64,000 nt of DNA from Pseudomonadota bacterium (lineage in GTDB: Bacteria > Pseudomonadota > Alphaproteobacteria > Sphingomonadales > Sphingomonadaceae), in the NCBI GenBank assembly GCA_023423775.1, contig JAFAEZ010000023.1:1-64000 (forward strand), given 5' to 3'. Made by a program: the position numbers and the translations under genes. The notes under the pieces are model-generated. The model was not told where the DNA came from. It did not search any database and saw only the letters and a program-made list of their open reading frames with translations. Positions 35,444 to 44,119 of this stretch are shown here, in pieces. The number at the start of each line of letters is the position of its first letter. Within the stretch, counting starts at the first letter, position 1.

Positions 35444-36094
35444 TCAGTCGAAGGCGATCCGCAGGCCGAGCTCGGCCGTCAGCAAATTGCCCTTGTGACC
35501 GGTCAGCCCGGCCAGCAGCCTCAGGCCCTCCGGCCAACCGCCGAGATCGGACTCCGCGTTGATATGCCCCGCCTCGCCGGCATCGACCAGCTCGGCGCCC
35601 CAGGCCGCGGCCATCGCCTGCGACTTCCCGAAGGCGGCATAAGGATCGTTGCGGCTCGCAACGACCATCGTCCGGAACGGCAGTGGCAGAAGGGGAAGCG
35701 GCGCGAAGCTGTTTAGCCGCGGCTCGACGCCCGCTTCGACGTCCGCCGGCGCCACCAGCAGCGCTCCGGCCAATTTGTCGCGAAAGGCCTCGCTACACAT
35801 CAAAGATGCCCACCAGCCCACCGTAAGGCAGCCGAGGCTGTGCGCCGCCAACACCAGCGGGCGCGTGCTTTCGCGCACGGCGCGGTCGAGCCGCGGAACC
35901 CACTGGTCGGGCGTCGGGTGCACCCAGTCGCCGAAATCTACGCGGCTGAAGTTGGAAAGCACCGCCCAATGGCTCTGCCAATGGTCGGGTCCGGAATTGT
36001 CGAGCCCAGGCAGCAGAAGCACGGATGCGGCGGCGCTCGATTCGCGGAGCAATATTGGAGCGGGCGGGGTTCGGGTCTGGCCGTCACTCTGCAT
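35444..36094 (-). CDS. RBBP9/YdeN-family alpha/beta hydrolase
   Basis: 216 residues. The domain starts with VLLLPGLDNSGPDHWQSHW, the RBBP9/YdeN signature. The nucleophile elbow is LAAHSLGCLT (Ser), the acid lies in VASRNDPYA and the His in DAGEAGHINAESDLGGWPEG. ATG 36094 is preceded by GGGGAGG at 8 nt. A serine hydrolase of unknown substrate. It converges on cutA with 4 bp between the stops. Confidence 0.9.
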   Translation of the reverse strand: MQSDGQTRTPPAPILLRESSAAASVLLLPGLDNSGPDHWQSHWAVLSNFSRVDFGDWVHPTPDQWVPRLDRAVRESTRPLVLAAHSLGCLTVGWWASLMCSEAFRDKLAGALLVAPADVEAGVEPRLNSFAPLPLLPLPFRTMVVASRNDPYAAFGKSQAMAAAWGAELVDAGEAGHINAESDLGGWPEGLRLLAGLTGHKGNLLTAELGLRIAFD

Positions 36095-36231
36095 CTGGCG
36101 CACCTCCCCGCCGCCGCGGCGGCGTTGGTCAGCCCGACTCGGGCCGGGAGAGCAAGATGATATTCAACCAGTCCGATTGACAATGGGCTTGCGGCCAAGC
36201 GGTGGGGATGGAAGCCGGCCGGCAAGCCGGT

Positions 36232-36762
36232 TCACACGTCGGGCGGCCTCGTGGCGCCGGGTCCGAGCGCCTTCTGCATATAGACATTGTCGAGCCAGCG
36301 GCCCTTCTTCCAGCCTACCGCCTGGATCCGCCCGGCCTCGCGAAACCCGCAGGCCGTGTGCAGCGCCACCGAAGCCGGTTCGGCGCCGCCGATCACGGCC
36401 ACCATCTGCCGGAAGCCCGCTCGCTCGGAGCGAACCAACAAGGCTTCGAGCAGGCGCCGGCCGATGCCGCGGCCGCCATCGCCCGCCCGCACATAGATGC
36501 TATTCTCGCACGTATAGGCATAAGCCGGCCGGTCGCGGAACTGCGTGGCATAAGCATAGCCGACCACCTCCCCTCCCGCCTCCGCCACCAGGAAGGGCCA
36601 GCCCTGCGCCAGCACATGAACGATCTTGTTGCGCATGTCCGCCGGGCTCGGGGCCTCGGTGTCGTAGGAGGCGGTGCCGTGCAGCACATGGTGCACATAG
36701 ATCGCCGCCACTGCTGCCCCGTCGCCGGGCGCCGCGTCGCGTAAGATCAGCTCACCACTCAT
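36232..36762 (-). CDS. GNAT N-acetyltransferase, phosphinothricin-acetyltransferase-like
   Basis: 176 residues. RDAAPGDGAAVAAIYVHHVLHGTASYDTEAP and GYAYATQFRDRPAYAYTCENSIYV are typical of the Pat/MddA group, and GRGIGRRLLEALL is the acetyl-CoA motif A. KKGRWLDNVYMQKAL closes the domain. Members acetylate phosphinothricin, methionine sulfoximine or similar amino acid analogues; the natural substrate here is unknown. Stands alone. Confidence 0.9.
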   Translation of the reverse strand: MSGELILRDAAPGDGAAVAAIYVHHVLHGTASYDTEAPSPADMRNKIVHVLAQGWPFLVAEAGGEVVGYAYATQFRDRPAYAYTCENSIYVRAGDGGRGIGRRLLEALLVRSERAGFRQMVAVIGGAEPASVALHTACGFREAGRIQAVGWKKGRWLDNVYMQKALGPGATRPPDV

Positions 36763-36889
36763 GCCGGCTGGAATGTCATCCTGCGCGGCCGCTGTCGATC
36801 CCGCAGATCGGGGTGGCGGTCAAGAGCTTGATCGGCGCGCGGGTTCAAGGGCACAAGCGCTCCGCGTGCAGTTCCCGGAAAGGTCCATC

Positions 36890-37279
36890 ATGTCCCTGAA
36901 GCGTATCGTCGTCATTGCCACGGTCGACGTCCCCGCCGACTATCCGCTGGCAGGGCTCGAGCGCCATTGCATGACCGAAATCGGCAACCAGTGCCGCACG
37001 GCGACAGGGATCACTCCAGGCCTCGACAGCGCCACCGACATGGGCGGATTCAAGATCGTGCAGGGCCGGCGCTTCAAGTGCCGCCGGATCGGCGTCGCAG
37101 GGACGATTCGAGTGACCGAGGACAGCAACCTGCGCATCGAAAGCCTGCGCCTCAAATGCGAGGACGGCGTCGAGGACGTGCTCAAGACGATGGTGCCGGT
37201 GGTCGAGATGAAGAGCTACATCGCTGCCGCCGACAACGGCATGGAGCCGCTGGCGGCGATGCGTCGTCAAGCGGCCTGA
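36890..37279 (+). CDS. Uncharacterised small protein (129 residues)
   Basis: Unrecognised. Start ATG 36890 has GGAAAGG upstream. No signal peptide or membrane segment. It has four Cys residues (HCMTEIGNQC, RFKCRR, LKCEDG), a strand-rich middle with GGFKIVQGRRFKCRRIGVAGTIRV, and a helical C-terminus. It converges on a small membrane protein gene 6 bp away. Codon use looks like the neighbours. Confidence 0.7.
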   Translation: MSLKRIVVIATVDVPADYPLAGLERHCMTEIGNQCRTATGITPGLDSATDMGGFKIVQGRRFKCRRIGVAGTIRVTEDSNLRIESLRLKCEDGVEDVLKTMVPVVEMKSYIAAADNGMEPLAAMRRQAA

Positions 37280-37285
37280 TCGCTG

Positions 37286-37546
37286 TTAGCGAGCGGTCAG
37301 GAGAGCGTAGAAGGTCGTGAAGGCGAACAGGATCGTGCCGAAGGCCATGATCATGATGCCGAAGATGATCAGCGCATAATGGACCGGGTCCTCGCCGTCC
37401 GGACGGGCAGGAGCCGGGACATCCGCAGGCGCGCCCGACAGGCTGCGCCAGAGCCGCCGCACCAGGCGCTGGCGGAATGCCATATGGAACCCCAGCGTCG
37501 CCAGCAACAGGGCGAAGAGATCGATCAAGATGACGTGGGCGGGCAT
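37286..37546 (-). CDS. Small membrane protein, function unknown
   Basis: 86 residues, two membrane helices (about 5-20 and 58-80) around a basic, Pro/Asp-containing linker with RQRLVRRLWRSL. A GACAGGAAAATC Shine-Dalgarno region precedes ATG 37546. Not recognised as a named family. The 225 bp between this gene and the divergent gene at 37772 contain no further gene. Confidence 0.65.
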   Translation of the reverse strand: MPAHVILIDLFALLLATLGFHMAFRQRLVRRLWRSLSGAPADVPAPARPDGEDPVHYALIIFGIMIMAFGTILFAFTTFYALLTAR

Positions 37547-37771
37547 GATTTTCCTGTCTCCGGGAGTCACCCGCCCAATCGGGGCCGGCAACCAAGTCTG
37601 TAACGGCCCAGCTCCCGTTCGGCTGCAATCGAACCCGTGGCGCACACGATCCGTCCCACCGACCGGAAATGCCGATGCCGCAGCCCGTTTAGAGGCGCGT
37701 CCCCCGCGGCAGGCGCGCACGGCCCGACGGCCGACGCCGTTGCCGCGGATCCCAACCGGAAGGAAAATCTG

Positions 37772-38209
37772 ATGAGAACAGCAGCTTTTGCGATCGCTCT
37801 CCTGATGAGCAGCGCGGCCGTCGCGCAGACCACTACCGCGGCCGAAGCCGACATGGACGTTAACGCCCAGGTCCAGACCGATACCGGTGTCGCCGCCGAC
37901 GTCGATGCGGACGTCCATGCCACGACCAGCGCCCACACGACCGCCGCGAACATGCCGATGGCAAGCGGCCCCGTCGTCCAGGCCGACAACAGCAATCCCG
38001 AGCGCGACGCCCGCGGCATCGCCGTAATCTCCGCCGCTGCGGTCGTTCCCGCCGGCTGGAACGGCGTGGCCGGCACGGCGATGGGCGGTCCGCTCGTTGA
38101 CCCCGTCACCGGCGCGACGATCGACGACACCAACGAATCCTATCCGGCTTGCTCGGCCAGCGTGACCGACAATTGCCTCCAGACCTACGAACGCGGCCGC
38201 CGCTCCTAG
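37772..38209 (+). CDS. Secreted Ala/Thr/Asp-rich hypothetical protein
   Basis: 145 residues. Signal peptide about residues 1-18 (cleavage near AVAQ), followed by a low-complexity acidic Ala/Thr/Asp region (about 20-60) with repeated VDAD/VQTDTGVAADV, then a folded-looking tail with two Cys (YPACSASVTDNCLQTY) that could form a disulfide. GAAGGAAAATC lies before the ATG. Function unknown; probably periplasmic. Confidence 0.75.
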   Translation: MRTAAFAIALLMSSAAVAQTTTAAEADMDVNAQVQTDTGVAADVDADVHATTSAHTTAANMPMASGPVVQADNSNPERDARGIAVISAAAVVPAGWNGVAGTAMGGPLVDPVTGATIDDTNESYPACSASVTDNCLQTYERGRRS

Positions 38210-38220
38210 GCCGCTGCGGA

Positions 38221-38253
38221 ACGCCCCTCCCCTGTAGCGTCCGGGAGGGGCGT
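38221..38253 (+). terminator. Stem-loop terminator after the secreted protein gene
   Basis: ACGCCCCTCCC (38221-38231) pairs perfectly with GGGAGGGGCGT (38243-38253) around an 11-nt loop; a weak pyrimidine tail CCCTCTT follows. The lack of a T-run lowers confidence. Confidence 0.55.
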
Positions 38254-38305
38254 CCCTCTTCGCGGACGCACGCGCCTCACTCGACGCTCGCCTACCTCTC
38301 CAAAC

Positions 38306-38332
38306 AAAAAGGGCCGCCCCGCGGGACGGCCC
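38306..38332 (-). terminator. Intrinsic terminator after rpoA
   Basis: On the minus strand GGGCCGTCCC (38332-38323) and GGGCGGCCC (38319-38311) form a stem with one G-T pair, followed by TTTTT (38310-38306). It marks the end of the ribosomal block immediately downstream of rpoA. Confidence 0.85.
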
Positions 38333-38378
38333 TTCCTGTTCTGTCATCCTCTCGAAGCGCGGCTTCGGGAGAAGAGGA

Positions 38379-39440
38379 TCAGCCCATCAGCTCCTGCTCG
38401 AGCTTCTTGGCCATTTCCTCGATATTCTCGGGCGGCCAGCCCGGGATGTCCATGCCGAGGCGCAGACCCATGGACGAGAGCACTTCCTTGATCTCGTTCA
38501 GCGACTTGCGGCCGAAGTTCGGCGTACGGAGCATCTCGGCCTCGGTCTTCTGGACGAGGTCGCCGATGTAGATGATGTTGTCGTTCTTGAGGCAGTTGGC
38601 GCTGCGCACCGACAGCTCCAGCTCGTCGACCTTCTTGAGGAGGTAACGGTTGAGCTGGTTGGCGTCGGCCTCGGTCTCGGAGGCGGACGGCGCTGCCATT
38701 CCGGTCGGAGCGGCGGTGTGGACGAGCGCGTCGTCGAAGTGGACGAACAGCTGCAGCTGGTCCTGAAGGATGCGGGCCGCATAAGCGATCGCATCGTCCG
38801 GGGTGACCGTGCCGTCGGTTTCGACGGTGAGCGTCAGCTTGTCATAGTCCAGCTCCTGGCCGACGCGGGTGTTCTCGACCTTGTAGCTGACCTGGCGCAC
38901 CGGGCTGTACAGCGCATCGACCGGGACGAGGCCGATCGGCGCGTCGACCGGACGGTTCGACGCCGCCGGGACATAACCCTTACCGACTTCGGCGGTGAGC
39001 TCCATGTTGAGCGTCGCGCCCTCGTCGAGGTGGCAGATGACGAGGTCGGGGTTCATCACCTCGATGTCGCCGGTGGTCGCGATCTGGCCGGCGGTGACTT
39101 CACCGGGGCCGGTCGCCGACAATTGGAGGCGCTTGGGCTGGTCGCCTTCCATGCGGAGCGCGATCTGCTTGACGTTGAGCACGATGTCGGTGACGTCCTC
39201 GCGCACGCCGGCGAGCGACGAGAATTCGTGCAGCACGCCCTCGATGCGCATCGAGGTCACGGCGGCGCCCTGGAGCGAGGAGAGGAGGACGCGGCGCAGC
39301 GAGTTGCCGAGCGTCAGGCCGAAGCCGCGCTCGAGCGGCTCGGCGACGAACGTGGCCTTGCGCCGGCTGTCGCCGCCCGCCTTCTTCTCGAGGGCGTTGG
39401 GCTTCTTCATTTCCTGCCAGTTCTTTGCGTTGACGGCCAT
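38379..39440 (-). CDS. rpoA: DNA-directed RNA polymerase alpha subunit
   Basis: 353 residues. N-terminal dimerisation domain with [19 protein letters not shown] and [14 protein letters not shown], linker near 250, and C-terminal DNA/activator-binding domain with [48 protein letters not shown]. Last gene of the block. In most bacteria rplQ follows; here a terminator does. Confidence 0.98.
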   Translation of the reverse strand: MAVNAKNWQEMKKPNALEKKAGGDSRRKATFVAEPLERGFGLTLGNSLRRVLLSSLQGAAVTSMRIEGVLHEFSSLAGVREDVTDIVLNVKQIALRMEGDQPKRLQLSATGPGEVTAGQIATTGDIEVMNPDLVICHLDEGATLNMELTAEVGKGYVPAASNRPVDAPIGLVPVDALYSPVRQVSYKVENTRVGQELDYDKLTLTVETDGTVTPDDAIAYAARILQDQLQLFVHFDDALVHTAAPTGMAAPSASETEADANQLNRYLLKKVDELELSVRSANCLKNDNIIYIGDLVQKTEAEMLRTPNFGRKSLNEIKEVLSSMGLRLGMDIPGWPPENIEEMAKKLEQELMG

Positions 39441-39509
39441 GATCTTCCCTTGGATCCTTCGGAGGGACGGGGGGTCGCCCTTCCGGATTATGTAGAAACT
39501 CGAACCGGC

Positions 39510-39542
39510 GTACCGCCCGCCGCGGATGCGGGCGGGCGGTAC
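39510..39542 (-). other. Strong hairpin between rpsK and rpoA
   Basis: GTACCGCCCGCC (39510-39521) pairs perfectly with GGCGGGCGGTAC (39531-39542) around a 9-nt loop. No T-run follows on the minus strand, so it is more likely a processing, stability or pausing element than a terminator. Confidence 0.6.
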
Positions 39543-39549
39543 GTCGAAA

Positions 39550-39939
39550 TCAGACGCGGCGACGCTTGGACGGGCGGACGCCGTTGTGCGGGATCGGCGT
39601 CACGTCGCGGATCGAGGTGATCTGGAAGCCGACCGCCTGCAGCGCGCGGAGCGCCGACTCGCGGCCAGAACCCGGTCCTTTGACCTCGACTTCGAGGGTG
39701 CGGACGCCGTGCTCGGCGGCCTTCTTGCCGGCATCTTCCGCAGCGACCTGCGCGGCGTACGGGGTCGACTTGCGGCTGCCCTTGAAGCCCATCATGCCGG
39801 CCGAGGACCATGCGATGGCATTGCCCTGGGCGTCGGTGATGGTGATCATCGTGTTGTTGAAGCTGGCGTTCACGTGTGCGACGCCGGCGGTGATGTTCTT
39901 GCGCTCGCGCCGACGAAGGCGCTGAGGTTCGCGTGCCAT
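39550..39939 (-). CDS. rpsK: 30S ribosomal protein S11
   Basis: 129 residues, full length. [22 protein letters not shown] and the C-terminal [21 protein letters not shown] are canonical. Platform protein of the 30S subunit, contacting the Shine-Dalgarno helix. Between rpsM (43 bp upstream) and rpoA (109 bp downstream, with a strong hairpin between). Confidence 0.98.
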   Translation of the reverse strand: MAREPQRLRRRERKNITAGVAHVNASFNNTMITITDAQGNAIAWSSAGMMGFKGSRKSTPYAAQVAAEDAGKKAAEHGVRTLEVEVKGPGSGRESALRALQAVGFQITSIRDVTPIPHNGVRPSKRRRV

Positions 39940-39982
39940 ATCTTTTCTATCCTACCTTAGGAGATCACGAAGCCGCGCGGGC

Positions 39983-40351
39983 TTACTTCTTCTTGCCGGC
40001 GATCGGCTTGGCCTTGCCCTTGCGGGTGCGCGCATTGGTGTGCGTGCGCTGGCCGCGAACCGGGAGGCCCTTGCGATGGCGCAGGCCGCGGTAGCAAGCG
40101 AGGTCCATCAGGCGCTTGATGTTCATCGCCACCTGGCGGCGAAGGTCGCCTTCGACGGTGTAGCCGGCGTCGATCGCCTCGCGGATCTGGAGCACTTCCT
40201 GATCGGTCAGGTCCTGGACGCGACGCTCGGGCGCGATGCCGAGCTTGGCGGTGATTTCCTTGGCCTTGGTGTTGCCAATGCCGTGGATGTAGGTGAGCGC
40301 GATTTCCACGCGCTTATTGGTCGGGATATTCACACCCGCAATACGTGCCAT
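39983..40351 (-). CDS. rpsM: 30S ribosomal protein S13
   Basis: 122 residues from ATG 40351 ([10 protein letters not shown]); an ATG 7 codons earlier is in frame but gives a non-canonical N-terminus. [40 protein letters not shown] are diagnostic. Contacts the A-site finger and P-site tRNA. Has its own promoter 126 bp upstream. Confidence 0.98.
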   Translation of the reverse strand: MARIAGVNIPTNKRVEIALTYIHGIGNTKAKEITAKLGIAPERRVQDLTDQEVLQIREAIDAGYTVEGDLRRQVAMNIKRLMDLACYRGLRHRKGLPVRGQRTHTNARTRKGKAKPIAGKKK

Positions 40352-40483
40352 ATTTACTTTCTCCTGCTCCACAGGACGGCGGGCAAGGCCGTCCCATCTC
40401 AGCGCTTTGACACCCGCGAAACGGCCAAAGCCGACGCGCGCACGGGATGCGCCGCCGGGCCGCCGGTCGATCGGGATGGAGCG

Positions 40484-40512
40484 CAGATAGGGGCGCGCCC
40501 GGCCGATGTCAA
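40484..40512 (-). promoter_or_regulatory. Predicted promoter of rpsM-rpsK-rpoA
   Basis: TTGACA (40512-40507, perfect consensus), 17-bp spacer, TATCTG (40489-40484). Transcription would start near 40477, giving a leader of about 126 nt before rpsM. The region 40352-40573 holds no gene. Confidence 0.75.
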
Positions 40513-40573
40513 CCGCACCGCCCCTTCCCGCGCGCGAGAAAGGACGCGGTTCCGCGCCTTCCAGCCAATCGCA

Positions 40574-41092
40574 TCACCGCGGGGCGGCAAGCCGGCTCCG
40601 ATAGCGTTCGAGCTGCTCGCGCATTACCTGGTCGACCGGCGCGGCGAGTTTGTCGGCCCCGCCCCGCACATAGCCGCCGACGACATAGGATTGGACGATC
40701 TCGGTGCCGCCGGCGACCGGCTTCAGCGTCCAGGTCAGGGTTCCGGCCACGCCTTCGGCCTGGAGCGGCCCGAGGCCGCCCTGCAGCCGGAGCATGGCGC
40801 CGGGCTGGGCATAGATCACGCGCAGATGCTCGATGGCGCCGCCGCCGTCCGTCGTCTCGCAGAAGCACCCGCCGACCTTCAGATCGAGACGGAGATTGGC
40901 CGCCTTGCCCGAATAGGTGTGCGCCGGATTCCACCATTCGCCGATGCGCCCGAGCGCGACATAGGCTTTGGCCGGAGGCAGCGGGACCGTCACGCGGCTT
41001 TCGACCTCGAACCCGGCGGGCGTCGCGGATTTCACCTCCGCCGCTGCCGGCGACGCGGCCAGTGCGACGGTGAACAAGGCCAGCTTCTTCAT
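40574..41092 (-). CDS. Exported SRPBCC-family protein
   Basis: 172 residues. Signal peptide MKKLALFTVALAASPAAA (1-18). The rest matches the SRPBCC/START-like lipid-binding fold: VESRVTVPLPPAKAYVALGRIGEWWNPAHTYSG and LTWTLKPVAGGTEIVQSYVVGG. Likely a periplasmic hydrophobic-ligand binding protein; ligand unknown. It sits 40 bp after adk and before the rpsM promoter, an unusual insertion in a ribosomal protein block. Confidence 0.82.
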   Translation of the reverse strand: MKKLALFTVALAASPAAAEVKSATPAGFEVESRVTVPLPPAKAYVALGRIGEWWNPAHTYSGKAANLRLDLKVGGCFCETTDGGGAIEHLRVIYAQPGAMLRLQGGLGPLQAEGVAGTLTWTLKPVAGGTEIVQSYVVGGYVRGGADKLAAPVDQVMREQLERYRSRLAAPR

Positions 41093-41132
41093 GCGCGCGC
41101 TCCCCACTGCGTGAGGGGCGAGAGTAACGCGA

Positions 41133-41783
41133 TCAGCGGCCGTCGAGAATAGCCTCGATCGCGCTTTCGACCTCGGCGATCGGCGCCATCCCGTCGACGC
41201 GGCGCACCAGCCCCTTGGCCTCGTAGAAAGGCAAGATCGGCGCGGTCTTGGCACGATATTCGACGAGGCGGTTGCGCACCGTCTCCTCATTGTCGTCGGG
41301 ACGGCGCTTGAACTGATGGCTTCCGCAGACGTCGCACGTCTCAGGCACCTTCGGCGCCTTGTAACGGTCGTGATAGCCTTCGCCGCAGCTCGCGCAGGTG
41401 AAGCGGCCGGTGATGCGGTCCACGAGGGCGTCCTCGTCGACGACCAGTTCGATCACCTGGTCGAGCTTCATGTCCTTCTCGCCAAGCAGGGCTTCCAGCG
41501 ACACGGCCTGCGCCTCGGTGCGCGGATAGCCGTCGAGGATGAAGCCGTTGCGCACATCCTCCTGGTCGAGCCGGTCGGACAGGATGCCGGTGACGATCGC
41601 GTCGGAGACGAGTCCGCCGGCGTCCATCACCGCCTTGGCCTGCAAGCCGACAGGCGTCTTGGCCGCCACCGCGGCGCGCAACATGTCGCCGGTCGAAAGC
41701 TGGACCATGCCCCGGTCGGCCTCGAGCCGACTCGCCTGCGTGCCCTTGCCCGCGCCCGGAGGGCCCAGAAGGATGATGTTCAT
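41133..41783 (-). CDS. adk: Adenylate kinase (zinc-type, long LID)
   Basis: Catalyses ATP + AMP to 2 ADP; 216 residues. P-loop GPPGAGKGTQ, NMP-binding LSTGDMLRAAVA, and DGYPRTEAQA. The LID has four Cys in CASC and CDVC, i.e. a structural zinc site, unlike E. coli Adk. Follows secY by 23 bp, the standard arrangement in the spc operon. Confidence 0.97.
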   Translation of the reverse strand: MNIILLGPPGAGKGTQASRLEADRGMVQLSTGDMLRAAVAAKTPVGLQAKAVMDAGGLVSDAIVTGILSDRLDQEDVRNGFILDGYPRTEAQAVSLEALLGEKDMKLDQVIELVVDEDALVDRITGRFTCASCGEGYHDRYKAPKVPETCDVCGSHQFKRRPDDNEETVRNRLVEYRAKTAPILPFYEAKGLVRRVDGMAPIAEVESAIEAILDGR

Positions 41784-41806
41784 CGAAAACCTACTCCCCC
41801 TGGAAC

Positions 41807-43177
41807 TCAGCCGCGCGGGCGGCCGCCCTTGAGCTTCGCCTTCTTGATGAGGTCGCCATATTGGTGGGCGATCAGGTGGCTTTGGATCTGGGTGACCGTG
41901 TCCATCGTCACGTTGACGACGATCAGCAGACTGGTGCCGCCGAGATAGAACGGGATGCCGGCGCGGGCGATCAGGAATTCCGGCACCAGACAGATCAGAG
42001 TCAGGTAAGCGGCGCCGATCACCGTGATCCGGGTCAGCACGTAATCGAGATATTCCTCGGTGCGCTTGCCCGGGCGGATGCCGGGGATGAAGCCGCCCTG
42101 GCGCTTGAGATTGTCGGCGGTCTCTTCCGGATTGAACACCACGGCGGTGTAGAAGAAGCAGAAGAAGATGATGCCGGCGGCATAGAGCGCCATGTAGAGC
42201 GGCGCGCCGTGCTGGAGCGCGGTCGTGACCGTGATCAGGATGTCACCCCAGGCGCTCTCGCCCTGCACGCGGTTGCCCGCGAACTGCGCGATGGTGAGCG
42301 GCATGAGCAGCAGCGAGGAAGCGAAGATCGGCGGGATCACGCCCGCGGTGTTGATCTTCAGCGGCAGGTGCGAACGCTCCTGCTGCACGGCGCCGCGCGC
42401 GCTCTGGCGCTTGGGATATTGGACGAGGACGCGGCGCTGGGCGCGCTCCATGAAGCAGATGCCGAGGATCAGGCCGAACGCCAGCGCGAGCACGCCGATG
42501 ATCAGGACCGGCGACAGCGTGCCGGTGCGGCCGCCTTCGAAGACCTGGGCGAGCGCTGTCGGAAGCTGGGCGACGATGCCGGCCATGATGATCAGGCTGA
42601 CGCCGTTGCCGATGCCGCGGCTGGTGATTTGCTCGCCCAGCCACATCAGGAACATCGTGCCGCCGACGAGGCTGATCACGGTCGTGATGCGGAACATCAT
42701 CCCGGGGTCGATGACAGCCGATCCGCCCTGCCCCGAACCCCAGCCTTCAAGGCCGACGGCGATGAAATAGCCCTGGATCGCGGCCAGGAACACGGTGCCG
42801 TAGCGGGTGTACTGGTTAATCTTCTTACGGCCGCTCTCGCCCTCTTTCTTGAGCGCGGCGAGCGTCGGCGACATCGAGGTCGCCAGCTGCACCACGATCG
42901 AGGCGGTGATGTAGGGCATCACGCCGAGCGCGATCAGGCTCATGCGCTCGAGGCTGCCGCCCGAGAAGGTGTTGAAGAAATCGAGGACCGTGCCGCGGGT
43001 CGTATCGAACAGGCTCGCCAGCGCGCGCGGATCGATGCCGGGCAGCGGGATGAAGCTCAGGAGACGGAAAACGATCAGGGCGCCGAGGGTGAACCAGAGA
43101 CGCTTTTTGAGATCGGTGGCCTTGGCGAAATTTGCCAGGCTGATATTCGCGGCCAGTTGTTCGGCTTGCGATGCCAT
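41807..43177 (-). CDS. secY: Preprotein translocase subunit SecY
   Basis: 456 residues, ten transmembrane helices; forms the protein-conducting channel with SecE and SecG. LLSFIPLPGIDP after TM1, GVMPYITASIVVQLATSMSPTL (plug/lateral gate region), and YAAGIIFFCFFYTAVVFNPEETADNLKRQGGFIPGIRPGKRT are canonical. Follows rplO with 98 bp between that contain a terminator-like hairpin. Confidence 0.98.
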   Translation of the reverse strand: MASQAEQLAANISLANFAKATDLKKRLWFTLGALIVFRLLSFIPLPGIDPRALASLFDTTRGTVLDFFNTFSGGSLERMSLIALGVMPYITASIVVQLATSMSPTLAALKKEGESGRKKINQYTRYGTVFLAAIQGYFIAVGLEGWGSGQGGSAVIDPGMMFRITTVISLVGGTMFLMWLGEQITSRGIGNGVSLIIMAGIVAQLPTALAQVFEGGRTGTLSPVLIIGVLALAFGLILGICFMERAQRRVLVQYPKRQSARGAVQQERSHLPLKINTAGVIPPIFASSLLLMPLTIAQFAGNRVQGESAWGDILITVTTALQHGAPLYMALYAAGIIFFCFFYTAVVFNPEETADNLKRQGGFIPGIRPGKRTEEYLDYVLTRITVIGAAYLTLICLVPEFLIARAGIPFYLGGTSLLIVVNVTMDTVTQIQSHLIAHQYGDLIKKAKLKGGRPRG

Positions 43178-43194
43178 AATGTATTCGACCCCGG

Positions 43195-43235
43195 AAAAAG
43201 ATGCGGCGGCGGGAGAATGTTCGCCCCCCGCCGCC
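43195..43235 (-). terminator. Terminator-like hairpin between rplO and secY
   Basis: On the minus strand GGCGGCGGG (43235-43227) pairs with CCCGCCGCC (43213-43205), then GCATC and TTTTT (43199-43195). Because secY and adk lie downstream in the same direction, it would act as a partial terminator or attenuator rather than an operon end. Confidence 0.5.
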
Positions 43236-43275
43236 TCATATAGTGATCGGTTCCGGCTTGTCAGCCGCTAACCGT

Positions 43276-43815
43276 TCAGGCCTTCGCTTTGGCAGCCTTC
43301 TTGGCGGCGGCGCGGGTCGTGCCCTTCTTGGCAGCGGCCTTCTCGGCGGCCGGAACCACCTCGATCACCTCGACCGAACCGCCGGCAGCCTCGATCGCCT
43401 CGCGGGCGCTGGCCGAGAGGCCGGCGACGCGGAAAGCGAGCTTGGTGCTGATCGCGCCCTTGGCGAGAATGCGGACGCCGTCCTTGCCGCCGCGAGCGAC
43501 GCCGGCGGCCTTGAGCGCGGCGTGATCGATCGTGCCCTTGGCGTCCAGCTTGCCGGCTTCGACCAGCTTCTGGATCTGGCCCAGGTTCACCTCGGCGTAA
43601 TCCTTGGCGAACGGATTGTTGAAGCCGCGCTTCGGGATCCGCATGTGGAGCGGCATCTGACCGCCCTCGAAGCCCCAGATGGAGACGCCCGAGCGGCTCT
43701 TCTGGCCCTTCTGGCCGCGGCCGCCGGTCTTGCCGAGGCCCGAACCGATGCCACGGCCGACGCGGACGCGGGACTTACGGGCACCTTTATTGTCGCGGAG
43801 ATCATTGAGATTCAT
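43276..43815 (-). CDS. rplO: 50S ribosomal protein L15
   Basis: 179 residues from ATG 43815 (MNLNDLRDN); an upstream GTG adds three residues. [26 protein letters not shown] and [18 protein letters not shown] are diagnostic. The C-terminus has an Ala/Lys-rich tail of about 25 residues, longer than in E. coli (144 residues). Followed by secY. Confidence 0.97.
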   Translation of the reverse strand: MNLNDLRDNKGARKSRVRVGRGIGSGLGKTGGRGQKGQKSRSGVSIWGFEGGQMPLHMRIPKRGFNNPFAKDYAEVNLGQIQKLVEAGKLDAKGTIDHAALKAAGVARGGKDGVRILAKGAISTKLAFRVAGLSASAREAIEAAGGSVEVIEVVPAAEKAAAKKGTTRAAAKKAAKAKA

Positions 43816-43862
43816 GTCTTGCACTCGCTTTCGCTATGTTCGCGCTGATTTTGAAACACGTT

Positions 43863-43884
43863 ACCCCGGCACGAGGGCCGGGGT
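43863..43884 (-). other. Hairpin between rpmD and rplO
   Basis: ACCCCGGC (43863-43870) pairs perfectly with GCCGGGGT (43877-43884) over a 6-nt loop. On the minus strand it is followed by AACGTGTTTC, not a proper T-run. Confidence 0.45.
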
Positions 43885-43935
43885 TCCGTCGTCATAGTGA
43901 GGCGGCCGCTTTTGGCAAGCCGCCCGGTCGGTGGC

Positions 43936-44112
43936 TCAGCCCTCGACCTTCACCATGTGCTGCACCTTCTTGATCATGCCGCGCACCTCGGGGGTGTCGC
44001 CGAGCTCGACCGTGCGATGCATCTTGTTGAGGCCCAGGCCGATCAGCGTCTTGCGCTGATCGGGGGTGCGCCGGATCGGCGAACCGGTCTGGGTGATCTT
44101 GATCGTCGCCAT
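43936..44112 (-). CDS. rpmD: 50S ribosomal protein L30
   Basis: 58 residues, read directly from the sequence between rplO and rpsE: starts [20 protein letters not shown], contains [16 protein letters not shown] and ends [13 protein letters not shown]. Canonical length and the expected place in the spc operon. The start follows rpsE by 7 bp. Confidence 0.97.
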   Translation of the reverse strand: MATIKITQTGSPIRRTPDQRKTLIGLGLNKMHRTVELGDTPEVRGMIKKVQHMVKVEG

Positions 44113-44119
44113 GGGACGC

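Noticed and set aside
10011..43215. Identical 14-mer TGCGGCGGCGGGAG at 10011-10024 and 43202-43215 considered as a dispersed repeat family
   Set aside because: Low-complexity GC sequence in hairpin stems; similarity stops outside the stem and is expected in terminators of this composition.
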